From contig CAWBGI010000001.1 of NCBI GenBank assembly GCA_963788225.1, positions 1,142,174 to 1,206,173 of the forward strand: a DNA stretch of 64,000 bases, given 5' to 3'. Below are positions 8,515 to 15,621 of the stretch, piece after piece. Position numbers and translations under genes: made by a program. Position 1 is the first letter of the stretch, and each line of letters opens with the position of its first letter. The stretch comes from Sulfotelmatobacter sp963788225 (lineage in GTDB: Bacteria > Acidobacteriota > Terriglobia > Terriglobales > Acidobacteriaceae). The notes under the pieces were generated by a model, which saw nothing but the letters and a program-made list of their open reading frames with translations, was not told the DNA's origin and made no database searches.

Positions 8515-9273
8515 ATGAAAAAAGCAATTATGGTTGCAGTAATAGCTGTAGCAGCAGTGTGTGTGACGCAAGCTCAGGACGCCACCGGAGACTGGCAGGG
8601 CACTATGGGAATTGGCGCGGGCGTGGTGCGGATCGTGCTCCACGTTACAAAGTCGCCTGAGGGAACTCTTAAGGCTACGATGGACAGCCCCGACCAGGGT
8701 ATCGTGGGCATGCCCGTGGAATCGATCGCGCTTGAGGGAAACAAGCTAAAGTTCTCCACCAGCCAGGTTAAGGGATCTTACGAGGGCACGGTAAAAAACA
8801 ACGGCACGATAACGGGAAACTGGCTGCAAACCCCGAACCGGACTCCGCTAGACTTCAAGAAATCCACCACGCCCATCAAGCTGGTGCATCCGGAAGCGCC
8901 GCCCTCCGATATTGATGGAACCTGGGAAGGGCAAGTCACGGTCCCATCCCTCCCGGACCCACAGGCCCCCAAACCCCAGCACCTCAGCTTTCACCTCAAG
9001 AATACCGGGGATGGTCTGCTCGGGACCTTCGACGATCCCGTGTTGGGCGTGAAGGGTTATCCGATCGTTGCGATAACCCGCAAGGGATCTTCGATCAAAA
9101 TCGAGGTGCCGCAAGTCGGAGGTGAGGTTTCCGCCAAACTAAATAAAGATCTCAGCGTGATGAGTGGAGACTGGAACCAGACAGACCACACCTATGCGCT
9201 GACCCTGCGGCGCGTGAAGGAAGCGCCAGCTGAGCAAAAGCCAACTCCGGCTGCCGCGCCCGCCAAGAACTAA
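8515..9273 (+). CDS. Secreted protein with two repeated beta-rich domains
   Basis: 252 residues from the ATG at 8515, which follows AGGAGGT by 8 nt; the frame is open further upstream but lacks a better start. A signal peptide (KKAIMVAVIAVAAVCVTQAQ) is followed by two similar domains of about 100 residues, each beginning G-x-W-x-G (GDWQGTMG near 22, GTWEGQVT near 127) and ending in a GNW/GDW..T segment, then a Pro/Ala-rich tail. Acidobacteria encode many proteins with this lipocalin-like GxWxG unit, often fused to peptidases; here it stands alone. Function unknown. Confidence 0.75.
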   Translation: MKKAIMVAVIAVAAVCVTQAQDATGDWQGTMGIGAGVVRIVLHVTKSPEGTLKATMDSPDQGIVGMPVESIALEGNKLKFSTSQVKGSYEGTVKNNGTITGNWLQTPNRTPLDFKKSTTPIKLVHPEAPPSDIDGTWEGQVTVPSLPDPQAPKPQHLSFHLKNTGDGLLGTFDDPVLGVKGYPIVAITRKGSSIKIEVPQVGGEVSAKLNKDLSVMSGDWNQTDHTYALTLRRVKEAPAEQKPTPAAAPAKN

Positions 9274-9320
9274 GGATTTGTGCTGTCATGCTCCGAGTCA
9301 TCAAGAGAGCTTGGGGGTCG

Positions 9321-9482
9321 TTATTGGCGCCAGCTCGCGGAGTGCTCATGTCCCGCGAAAATTTCATGAAGCAGCTTTTGGAAACGCTGCATGAACGTCG
9401 CTGGTGGTGCTGGAGCCACTTGCGTGGCCTCGGTTTTTGCATCCACTTTTACTTCGGGAGCGGGAGCTGCACCAGCAGCCAT
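9321..9482 (-). CDS. Small 53-residue protein with strong SD
   Basis: A short open frame read leftward from 9482. It has a perfect AGGAGG 6 nt before the ATG. The product starts MAAGAAPAPEVKVDAKTEA, continues through an Ala/Pro linker, and ends with an amphipathic helix TFMQRFQKLLHEIFAGHEHS. No family recognised. SD quality and an amino-acid composition unlike noise argue that it is expressed. The opposite-strand frame at 9288-9563 has no SD and is Trp/Cys-rich, so it is judged a shadow. Confidence 0.55.
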   Translation of the reverse strand: MAAGAAPAPEVKVDAKTEATQVAPAPPATFMQRFQKLLHEIFAGHEHSASWRQ

Positions 9483-9689
9483 GTCTTGCCTCCTGGAGAT
9501 TACCTTTTAGAACCCTGCGTACGGATCGTTTGCCGAGGGGAGGTCGGAAGAGTTCTTGATTGACGCCTAATTCTAAGAAGGTTTTGATTCTGTCGGGAGA
9601 TCACGAACGGCATAGCACGCAAGATTCTGGCGAGGTTGGGCAAAGCCCTAGTTAAGGAAGTATTGGCGCGGCCCAGCCGCTTCCAAAAC

Positions 9690-9992
9690 TTAGAGCCGCC
9701 GCTTCCAATACCCAGGTTTTCGTTTGCCGTGGGCCACAGCTACGATGTTTACGAATTCTGCGCTATCCGGATAGACGGTTGAGAATGGGAACTGGTCAAG
9801 GATGAAGCGCCGGGTTCCGTAGAGATGTTTAGGCCAGCGTTGGAGAGCTTGGCGGATGCTTTCGATTGCAGAGAAGACTGCGGCGACGAAATCCGTACTC
9901 GCTTGGGGGCTGCGTTGGCCGTACCAGTCGTCGCCGCCTTCGATTTCCAGCCATGCGAGTGGATGCAGGCGGTACGGCTTACTTCTTGCCAT
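9690..9992 (-). CDS. ParE/RelE-family toxin
   Basis: 100 residues. The fold signature is present: YRLHPLAWLEIEGGDDWYGQ, a long helix of the FVAAVFSAIESIRQALQRWP type, RRFILDQFPFSTVYP and VAVAHGKRKPGYWKRR. Family members poison gyrase (ParE) or cleave mRNA (RelE); which applies is not visible. The start overlaps the 3' end of the antitoxin gene by 14 nt, the usual arrangement of a TA operon. Confidence 0.82.
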   Translation of the reverse strand: MARSKPYRLHPLAWLEIEGGDDWYGQRSPQASTDFVAAVFSAIESIRQALQRWPKHLYGTRRFILDQFPFSTVYPDSAEFVNIVAVAHGKRKPGYWKRRL

Positions 9993-10239
9993 TTGACAGC
10001 CGAGCTAATAGGCGCCGATGAACTTCCTTGCCCGGTATCATCTCGACTTTGCCGGACTGAATCTCTTCGACGCGGCGCTTGATTTCCTCTGCCCACGCCG
10101 CCTCGACCCCTTCTTCGGCTGGCTCGTCGTCGAGGCTTTCGATGAGGCGGTCGATGATGAGGCCGCGATCCTGGGTGGAGAGCGCCAGCGCTTTTTCGAG
10201 GACTTCGGAGACTTGCGGCGCAAGTTGCGGCATGGACAC
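9979..10239 (-). CDS. Addiction-module antitoxin (TIGR02574-like)
   Basis: 86 residues. The sequence LALSTQDRGLIIDRLIESLDD followed by a Trp-containing helix AAWAEEIKRRVEEIQSGKVEMIPGKEV is characteristic of the putative addiction module component family that pairs with ParE/RelE toxins. It precedes and overlaps the toxin gene. The pair lies about 135 nt from tRNA-Gly at the edge of an accessory patch. Confidence 0.85.
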   Translation of the reverse strand: MSMPQLAPQVSEVLEKALALSTQDRGLIIDRLIESLDDEPAEEGVEAAWAEEIKRRVEEIQSGKVEMIPGKEVHRRLLARLSNGKK

Positions 10240-10374
10240 CTCGCTTCGGCTATTTTACCGTGGATTGCAAGTGTTGCAGGGCGCGAAGCTGGCGGTCCCG
10301 AAATGAAACCCTAAGTTAACAAATCTTCGCAACGGGCCGCATGAGCGCGCCGGAGTGACGTAAGCTTTCGGCGT

Positions 10375-10446
10375 GGGCCTGTGGTGTAACGGCAGCACGG
10401 TATCCTGCCAAGGTAACAGGTGAGGGTTCGAATCCCTTCAGGTCCA
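10375..10446 (+). tRNA. tRNA-Gly (GCC)
   Basis: A 72-nt cloverleaf folds by hand: acceptor GGGCCTG / CAGGTCC with one G-U pair, D stem GTGT/GCAC, anticodon loop CTGCCAA with anticodon GCC, T loop TTCGAAT with stem GAGGG/CCCTT, discriminator A. The anticodon stem has one mismatch at 27-43. CCA is not encoded (CCT follows). Anticodon GCC gives glycine. Confidence 0.87.
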
Positions 10447-10479
10447 CCTCTCCTTGCGGAGGGTATCGTCTCTCAGGAC

Positions 10480-10630
10480 GAGTGGAGGGTTCGCGCGGCA
10501 GGGTACGACCCTCCTTAAAGTAACTTGATTTGCGGCGGGGTTGCTGCGACAATGATGGTGTTACCTTGGCGGGGTGCCGATTTATCGGTTCTCGCGACGG
10601 CCTCGGGATTCCGGGGCCGTTTGCTTTTTC
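10480..10630. repeat. Tandem structured element, copy 1
   Basis: First of three related units in the 620-nt gene-free stretch after tRNA-Gly. It has a GTGGAGGGTTCGC lead that can pair with CGACCCTCC downstream, then GTAACTTGATTT, a CTTGGCGGGGTGCCG block and a 3' hairpin ACGGCCTCGG-gatt-CCGGGGCCGT at 10597-10620 followed by TTGCTTTTT. The 3' hairpin plus T-run has the form of a rho-independent terminator read on the plus strand. Copy 3 matches it almost end to end. Confidence 0.65.
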
Positions 10631-10719
10631 AGCGGGCAATCAATTTCGCAAAATGAACTCACCCACAGCTTACGCCGTGGGCTGTATTCTGCCGCCGCTT
10701 CGCGGCTGGGGCACGAGCT

Positions 10720-10830
10720 TCACTTGAGTTGTAACTAAATGCCGCCGATAATAATAGTGATGCTTTGACGGAGTGCTGATTGTAAGCTGTCGTGAACGGC
10801 CTCGGAGATTCCGGGGCCGTTTGCATTTCG
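10720..10830. repeat. Tandem structured element, copy 2 (lacks 5' part)
   Basis: Shares with copies 1 and 3 the segment GCCGCCGATAATAATAGTG, a degenerate GACGGAGTGCTG version of the GATGGGGTGCCG block, and the 3' hairpin ACGGCCTCGGAGATTCCGGG (10796 onward) followed by TTTGCATTT. The GTGGAGGGTTCGC lead is absent. Between copies 1 and 2 lies a separate hairpin, CCCACAGC...GCCGTGGG, near 10661. Confidence 0.6.
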
Positions 10831-10840
10831 TCTACCCAGG

Positions 10841-10990
10841 AACAGGTGGAGGGTTCGCAGGACGGGGTGCGGCTCTCCTTAACGTAACTTGATTTACTGT
10901 GACCGCCGGGCCGATAATATAGTTGGTACCTTGATGGGGTGCCGGCTGCGGCTTTTGCGAACGGCCTCGGCTTCGCCGGGGCTTTTTGCA
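10841..10990. repeat. Tandem structured element, copy 3, ending in a terminator-like hairpin
   Basis: The lead AACAGGTGGAGGGTTCG nearly matches the tRNA-Gly T-arm sequence (AACAGGTGAGGGTTCG, one extra G). Then come CTCCTTAACGTAACTTGATT, GATAATATAGTTGGTACC, GATGGGGTGCCG, and a hairpin GGCCTCGGC-ttcg-CCGGGGCT followed by TTTTTGC (10963-10987), a good intrinsic terminator on the plus strand. A family of small RNAs or tandem cis-elements would look like this. Confidence 0.65.
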
Positions 10991-11069
10991 TTTTTAATGC
11001 GATCAATCGAGCATTCCCATTTCTCACAAAGGCGGCGAGAGGTGGGCACCCGAGGGTTTCCAAATTACA

Positions 11070-11639
11070 TCACTTTTGCTTGCACACGTAGACGGTCGGC
11101 GCACCCGCGACGGCCGTGCAGTCAAGCTTCGGCGTTGTCCTCTGCCTTGATACGAGTATCCCTGAGGTGATCGCGCAGAGCAGGAGGGTGACGTAGAGCG
11201 AGACAATAACAACACGAGGGCGCGCCTCCCGCAGTGCCTTCAGGTGGAACTTGCCCATTCCGGAGAATCGTCCGAATTGATGCGACAGGATAGCCACTTC
11301 AAATTCTCGCATCGCGTCAGGATCGTCTTCCCCTCTACTTAATGCGGCATAGTAGAGACTTAACACCTTCTCTGTTCTTTGGGCGTGAGAGAGCGCCCGC
11401 GAGTATAGCCACGAATGATATGCATCGACGAACGCTACGAGGAGAGTGACGACCACGGCCAGCGCTGCGATTTTCCAAGTCTCGGCTTGGAAAGTCAGGC
11501 CGATTAGCGCCGATGCTAATGCAATGCCCCAGCCCCGTATAGTAAAGCTGCTACCGACGAAGCCCTCTATGAGCTTCGTCGTCTTTTCGTAATCAACCTC
11601 GAGCAGCCTTACAAGCTCTTTCTTGTCATCGTCCTTCAT
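11070..11639 (-). CDS. Three-TM membrane protein, last gene of the nucleotidyltransferase operon
   Basis: 189 residues from ATG 11639, whose first bases overlap the upstream stop (ATGA), showing translational coupling. An acidic, helical N-terminus of about 30 residues leads to two adjacent TM helices (about 35-55 and 58-82), a cytosolic helical segment of about 60 residues, a third TM helix (about 140-162) and a short polar tail with two Cys. The two-TM-plus-cytosolic-helix plan resembles SLATT-type effectors associated with nucleotidyltransferases, but no family motif was recognised and the similarity is only architectural. An earlier start in the same frame would overlap the upstream gene by 94 nt and is unlikely. 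Confidence 0.7.
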   Translation of the reverse strand: MKDDDKKELVRLLEVDYEKTTKLIEGFVGSSFTIRGWGIALASALIGLTFQAETWKIAALAVVVTLLVAFVDAYHSWLYSRALSHAQRTEKVLSLYYAALSRGEDDPDAMREFEVAILSHQFGRFSGMGKFHLKALREARPRVVIVSLYVTLLLCAITSGILVSRQRTTPKLDCTAVAGAPTVYVCKQK

Positions 11640-12118
11640 TTCTGAACCGTGTGCAGCGCGCCTGTCATTGCTGCCATTGCTAGGTCTGCTTTTTGCTTTA
11701 TCTCCGCGTACTTTCGATCTTCTGCCCAAGCGGATGCTCGCCCAATTAACTTGAGCAGATACTTGGTATGAAAGTCGAGAAAGGTTGCTTTCGTGCTGGC
11801 TCCGTATCCAAGCGAAAGAATATCTTGATAGTCGTCACAAAGCTTCTCGAATAGAGTTATAAGTTGCACCGTGCTTGCCGGCGCACCCGACTCCTTAAGC
11901 TGGAGTCGGCACTCAACCGCAAGCTTTTTCGTTTCTGGACTGAACGAGGTTATCTCCTTACCAATCTCGTTTTGAAAGAACTGCGCGTAGAAATTGTCAC
12001 AGAATGTCAGGGCCGGCGACGTGGACACAAGGCGTTCCGGCTTCAGCTTGCCTTGTTCGAGTTCTTTTGCGTAAACGATAACAACATCAAACAACTCTGG
12101 AGCTACGGGAAGCGCCAT
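11636..12118 (-). CDS. Unknown helical protein, middle gene of the nucleotidyltransferase operon
   Basis: 160 residues, soluble and mostly helical, with no signal peptide or membrane segment and no recognised domain. It is Lys/Glu-rich with three Cys. The ATG is preceded by GGAG at 7 nt and lies inside the 3' end of the reconstructed nucleotidyltransferase gene (32-nt overlap); the stop overlaps the next gene by ATGA. Such tight packing suggests a fixed stoichiometry complex or a sensor/inhibitor for its neighbours. The insertion sequence upstream probably separates it from its original promoter. Confidence 0.65.
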   Translation of the reverse strand: MALPVAPELFDVVIVYAKELEQGKLKPERLVSTSPALTFCDNFYAQFFQNEIGKEITSFSPETKKLAVECRLQLKESGAPASTVQLITLFEKLCDDYQDILSLGYGASTKATFLDFHTKYLLKLIGRASAWAEDRKYAEIKQKADLAMAAMTGALHTVQK

Positions 12119-12355
12119 CTGCTGACTCCGCGCGCTCAGCCAAACGTCGGACAGCCGTCACCGCGCTTTGTACTTGTCGGCCTGCAGTCCGGTACGAAAA
12201 CGGCAACCTCTCTGGCTTGCGCTGTGTGACTAATCGGTAAAACGGGCGAAGACGGGAAACCCTGTTCGTCTCCCGCCTCAAATCCGGATGTAGGCCAGCG
12301 AACGTCTCGAATGCCGACTCACGGTTGAATTCCAAGACTCCTTGGTTCGCCAGAC

Positions 12356-12359
12356 CTAA
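12356..12359. repeat. IS target-site duplication, left copy (CTAA)
   Basis: CTAA directly precedes the left end of the IS and is repeated at 13512-13515 just past the right end. Four-base YTAR duplications are characteristic of the IS5 group. Confidence 0.85.
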
Positions 12360-13511
12360 GGAACCTCTGAAGGACTCTGCGATCCACAGGGGAAGCGGGT
12401 AGGGTGTAAGTCGAGGTGAAAAGGCGGATGCGACAGCAAACTTTGGCGGCGCAGACGGGTTTCGAGAAGTACGGACGGAAGACGAGGCGGGAGCGGTTTC
12501 TGGAGGAGATGGAACAGATCGTGCCGTGGGCGGAATTACAGGCGCTGGTGGAACCGCACTATCCGAAGGGAGAGAACGGGCGGCCTCCGGTAGGACTGAG
12601 CATCATGTTGCGGGTGTACTTTCTGCAGCAGTGGTTCAACCTGAGCGATCCGGGGGCGGAGGATGCGCTGTATGAATCGCCGGTGCTGCGGCGCTTTGTG
12701 GGAATTGATCTGGGGCGGGCGCCGGTGCCGGACGAGAGCACCATCCTTCAGTTCCGTCACCTGCTGGAGAAACACGAACTGGGCGGGGCGATGCTGAACG
12801 CGGTGAACCAGTATCTGGAAAGCCGGGGCATCCGCATCACCACGGGAACGATTGTGGACGCCACCATTATTCATGCGCCTTCGTCGACCAAGAACCGGAG
12901 TGGAGAGCGCGACCCGGAGATGCACCAGACGCGCAAGGGAAAGCAGTGGTACTTCGGGCTGAAGGCGCACATCGGAGTGGACTCCAAGCAAGGCCATGTG
13001 CATTCGCTGTGCACATCGGCGGCTTCGGTAGCGGACAAACACATGCTGCCGGATCTGTTGCACGGCGAGGAGCGCAAGGTGTGGGGCGATGGTGGATACC
13101 AGGGACAGGGAGAAGCCATCCGGCAGGCGGCTCCGCGAGCGCAAGATATGACCAGCCGGAGAGTGCAGTACAAGAACTTCGTGGACGAGTTACAGAAGGC
13201 TAAGAACCGGGTGAAGGCCAGAGTGCGAGCGAAGGTGGAACATCCGTTCCGGATTCTGAAGCGCATCTTCGGTTTCGAGAAGGTGAGATACCGCGGGATT
13301 CAGAAGAACCATCATCGGCTGTGCGCCAGCTTCGCGCTGGTGAACCTGTACCTGCACCGCAGACGGCTGGCAGTGGCGAGGGCGTAGTGTCTCTGAACCT
13401 CGCGTAAATAGCGAGTTCCGGTACGGCCGTAAGCAACACAGGGGGAGTTCGTGGCCTGTGAAGGCCTGAAATTCCTGGAGCCTTCAAAAGCGATGGTTGC
13501 TCAGAGGTTCC
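12360..13511. mobile_element. Intact IS5-group insertion sequence (1152 bp)
   Basis: The ends are perfect 11-nt inverted repeats GGAACCTCTGA / TCAGAGGTTCC (12360-12370 and 13501-13511), with further partial matches inward. A single intact transposase fills the element on the plus strand. CTAA duplications on both sides show that this is a simple insertion. The target is the nucleotidyltransferase gene on the opposite strand. Intact ends, ORF and duplication suggest a recent event. Confidence 0.93.
12428..13387 (+). CDS. IS5-family DDE transposase
   Basis: About 319 residues. The N-terminus (GFEKYGRKTRRERFLEEMEQ, IVPWAELQALVEPHYPK) and the DDE catalytic core are typical of IS5-group enzymes: Asp in TIVDATIIHAPSSTKN, Asp in VWGDGGYQGQ, and Glu in RAKVEHPFRILKRIFGF. 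MHQTRKGKQWYFGLKAHIGV is also characteristic. It catalyses cut-and-paste transposition of the surrounding element. ATG 12428 is preferred; an in-frame GTG at 12416 is possible. No frameshift is seen, so the enzyme is probably active. Confidence 0.93.
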   Translation: MRQQTLAAQTGFEKYGRKTRRERFLEEMEQIVPWAELQALVEPHYPKGENGRPPVGLSIMLRVYFLQQWFNLSDPGAEDALYESPVLRRFVGIDLGRAPVPDESTILQFRHLLEKHELGGAMLNAVNQYLESRGIRITTGTIVDATIIHAPSSTKNRSGERDPEMHQTRKGKQWYFGLKAHIGVDSKQGHVHSLCTSAASVADKHMLPDLLHGEERKVWGDGGYQGQGEAIRQAAPRAQDMTSRRVQYKNFVDELQKAKNRVKARVRAKVEHPFRILKRIFGFEKVRYRGIQKNHHRLCASFALVNLYLHRRRLAVARA

Positions 13512-13515
13512 CTAA
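13512..13515. repeat. IS target-site duplication, right copy (CTAA)
   Basis: Second copy of the 4-nt duplication; in the nucleotidyltransferase reading frame it encodes the TTA codon and the first G of the next codon. Confidence 0.85.
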
Positions 13516-14091
13516 CATCACAACCGCCTTGCCGATAGAGTATATATGAGAGAGACAAAACAGAAAGTTGTTATTGAAACGCTTCGGATCGGAGTATGCG
13601 GATAGGTTCTTCAGCTGTCTCTTTATACTTTCTGAAACTTCGACGTTGGGTACAAATGGCCTGTTCATTACATTTTTCAATATATTCTTCCGATCAAATA
13701 ATGCGGTGCCTTCCTTCTTTAGGTGCGCAATAAATAGTGCACGGCTCCGGTACTGTTTTACGAAAAAATCGGTTGGGTAATAGATGAGTGATATTCTGCG
13801 TGCAGTGATACGCGATAGCGCTCTCCGGATCCGTGAGGGCGTAAGTTTAGGGTCGGACGCTGTGACTAAGAGATCTATGTCGCTCCATTCATCAGCGTCG
13901 CCGCGGGCGACAGATCCGAACAGCAGCACCGCATCAATTCCCTTGAGGGATTTCACTAATTGTTCCGAGATCTGCTTAGCTTCTTGGACCGTCGGTGGCG
14001 GCGCGTAGGGCACAGGCTCGGGCGCTTTGGCTCCGGTTTGCGGGGCGTCTTGTCCGAGCGTTTTTCTCAAGCCAATTCGCTCCTGCCATTA

Positions 14092-15138
14092 TCAATTCAG
14101 GAAGTACTGCCGGTACAGTGTATCCCTCTGGGCCGGCCTGAATCCCGCATCGCGGATAATTCTGCGCAGCTCTTCTTCAGTGGTGCAGTTGGTGACGCCT
14201 GCGGCTCTTACTACGTTTTCTTCCAGCATCACCGAGCCTACGTCGTTGCCGCCGAAGCGGAGACCCATTTGGCAGACTTTCAGGCCTTGCGTTACCCAGC
14301 TGGATTGCACGTTGAGGAAGTTCGAGAGATAGAGGCGCGAGATGGCTAGGACTTTGAGGTATTCGACTGCCGTCGCTTCGTCCCAGTGGCGGCCGCCTAG
14401 CGCGGTGTTTTGGGGCTGGAAGCTCCAGGGGATGAAGGCGGTGAAGCCTCCGGTTTCTTCCTGCAGGTTGTATAGCTCCTGGAAATGGTTGATGCGATGT
14501 TCGTAGTTTTCGCCTACGCCGAACATCATAGTTGCGGTGGTGCGCATGCCGATTTGATGAGCGGTGCGGTGGACGTTGATCCAATCGCCGGTCAGGCACT
14601 TCAACCGGGCGATCTTGTAGCGGACTTCGTCGTCTAAAATTTCTGCGCCGCCGCCGGGGATGGAATCGAGTCCGGCATCGCGCAGGCGGAGAATCGTGTC
14701 GCGAATGCTGAGGCTGCTGTACTCGGCGATGGCGATGATCTCGGAGGCGGAGTAACAATGAAGATGAATCTTCGGGAAGCGCTCTTTGATGCCGCGCAGC
14801 ATCTTCTCGTGCCAGTCGACTTTCAGGTCGGGATGCAGGCCGCCTTGCATCAGGACTCCTGTGCCTCCGAGTTCGACGGTCTCGCGGATTTTTTCGTGGA
14901 TCGTGTCGAAATCGAGAATGTAACCTTCCTTCGCGGCTGGGCCTTTGAGCGGGCGGTAGAAGGCGCAGAAGGTGCAGTACTCGGTGCAGAAGTTGGTGTA
15001 ATTAATGTTGCGGTCGATGATGTAGGTGACCGTGCCCTCGGGATGCAGCTTGCGGCGAGCGGCATCGGCTTCCATGCCGATGCCGATCAGGTCATCGGAG
15101 TGGAACAGGTCGAGGGCTTGGGATTTGGTTAGCGACAT
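14092..15138 (-). CDS. mqnC: Cyclic dehypoxanthinyl futalosine synthase MqnC
   Basis: 348 residues from ATG 15138. Radical-SAM enzyme with the cluster motif C-x3-C-x2-C at Cys51, Cys55 and Cys58 (NFCTEYCTFCAFYR), followed by GGTGVLMQGGLHPDL, the DSIPGGGAEIL motif and FIPWSFQPQNTAL, which together are typical of MqnC. It cyclises dehypoxanthine futalosine in the futalosine route to menaquinone. mqnA and mqnD are also in the window (16.3 and 23.0 kb), not in one operon. The same frame is open 24 codons further upstream, but MSLTKSQALDL is the natural start. The broken nucleotidyltransferase gene follows 21 nt downstream on the same strand. Confidence 0.92.
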   Translation of the reverse strand: MSLTKSQALDLFHSDDLIGIGMEADAARRKLHPEGTVTYIIDRNINYTNFCTEYCTFCAFYRPLKGPAAKEGYILDFDTIHEKIRETVELGGTGVLMQGGLHPDLKVDWHEKMLRGIKERFPKIHLHCYSASEIIAIAEYSSLSIRDTILRLRDAGLDSIPGGGAEILDDEVRYKIARLKCLTGDWINVHRTAHQIGMRTTATMMFGVGENYEHRINHFQELYNLQEETGGFTAFIPWSFQPQNTALGGRHWDEATAVEYLKVLAISRLYLSNFLNVQSSWVTQGLKVCQMGLRFGGNDVGSVMLEENVVRAAGVTNCTTEEELRRIIRDAGFRPAQRDTLYRQYFLN

Positions 15139-15260
15139 GCGCAATTTAATTCTAACGGAGGATGGCAGAATGGCCAAACGCGCTAGACGTGGGTAGAGTG
15201 CCACTTTCATGCCGGAAAGACCGGGAAGAGCGGTGTAAAATTGGAAGTGGTGAAGCTTCC

Positions 15261-15515
15261 ATGAGCCGAAGATGGCGAAGCTGGATTCCGGGTATTGTCG
15301 TCTGGACGTGGCTTCTAGTATCGCTCGCTCTATTCAAACGGTATCCGTGGGTGGCTGCTGCGTTTAATGTTGTATGGATCTTGCTTCTCCTTGTTGTGGC
15401 TGGTGCTTCCGCCATTCATATATTTCGCCATCGCCGCGAGAGCGGAGGCTACCTAGGGTATCGCGGAGTGCCCCGCTGGGTCATAACACTTTTCGGTGGC
15501 AATGATTCAAAGTAG
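15261..15515 (+). CDS. Small two-TM membrane protein
   Basis: 84 residues from ATG 15261: MSRRWRSWIPGIV, two TM helices (about 8-25 and 30-50) separated by a short KRYPW turn, then a basic C-terminal tail ending in GVPRWVITLFGGNDSK. It is transcribed divergently from mqnC. No family recognised. The same frame is open 33 codons upstream, but that part lacks coding character. Confidence 0.5.
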   Translation: MSRRWRSWIPGIVVWTWLLVSLALFKRYPWVAAAFNVVWILLLLVVAGASAIHIFRHRRESGGYLGYRGVPRWVITLFGGNDSK

Positions 15516-15535
15516 TCTGCCACCGGGACTCACCA

Positions 15536-15621
15536 AGTGCTCCACCAGGCAGATACCGCAGGGGCTAAAACCTATCGAAATATTGCCTTGCAACGCAGGC
15601 CTGGAAGGCCTGCTCCACCCT
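15536..15621. repeat. Dispersed GGGGCTAAAACC / AGGCCTGGAAGGCCT-type repeat
   Basis: Between two genes, this stretch contains GCAGGGGCTAAAACC and a hairpin AGGCCTGGAAGGCCT followed by GCTCCACCC. Related sequence occurs at 30932-31010, 34385-34480 and 53463-53569. Non-coding. Confidence 0.5.

Larger units (their letters stand above)
12087..14070 (-). pseudogene. MNT-type nucleotidyltransferase gene interrupted by an IS
   Basis: The 5' part (13512-14070) encodes a Pro-rich leader, then the nucleotidyltransferase motif GSVARGDADEWSDIDLLV (Gly52-Ser53, Asp64, Asp66). The third acidic residue normally found in a later VDLV-like strand appears replaced (RISLIYY). The IS end supplies a premature stop at 13501. 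Removing 12360-13511 and one CTAA copy joins codon TTA to GGT and continues in frame with 12087-12355, giving an intact protein of about 275 residues with a helical, HEPN/KNTase-C-like C-terminal region. TTG start at 14070 with AGGAG 9 nt upstream, 21 nt after the mqnC stop. It heads the operon with the 160-aa and three-TM genes. Confidence 0.8.

Noticed and set aside
9288..9563. 91-codon plus-strand frame
   Set aside because: No SD, Trp/Cys-rich, and it opposes the small frame at 9321-9482, which has a perfect SD.
10316..11063. Minus-strand open frames across the tRNA and tandem elements
   Set aside because: They translate the tRNA T-arm and the repeats (for example GFEPSPVTLAG); no SD and no homology expected.
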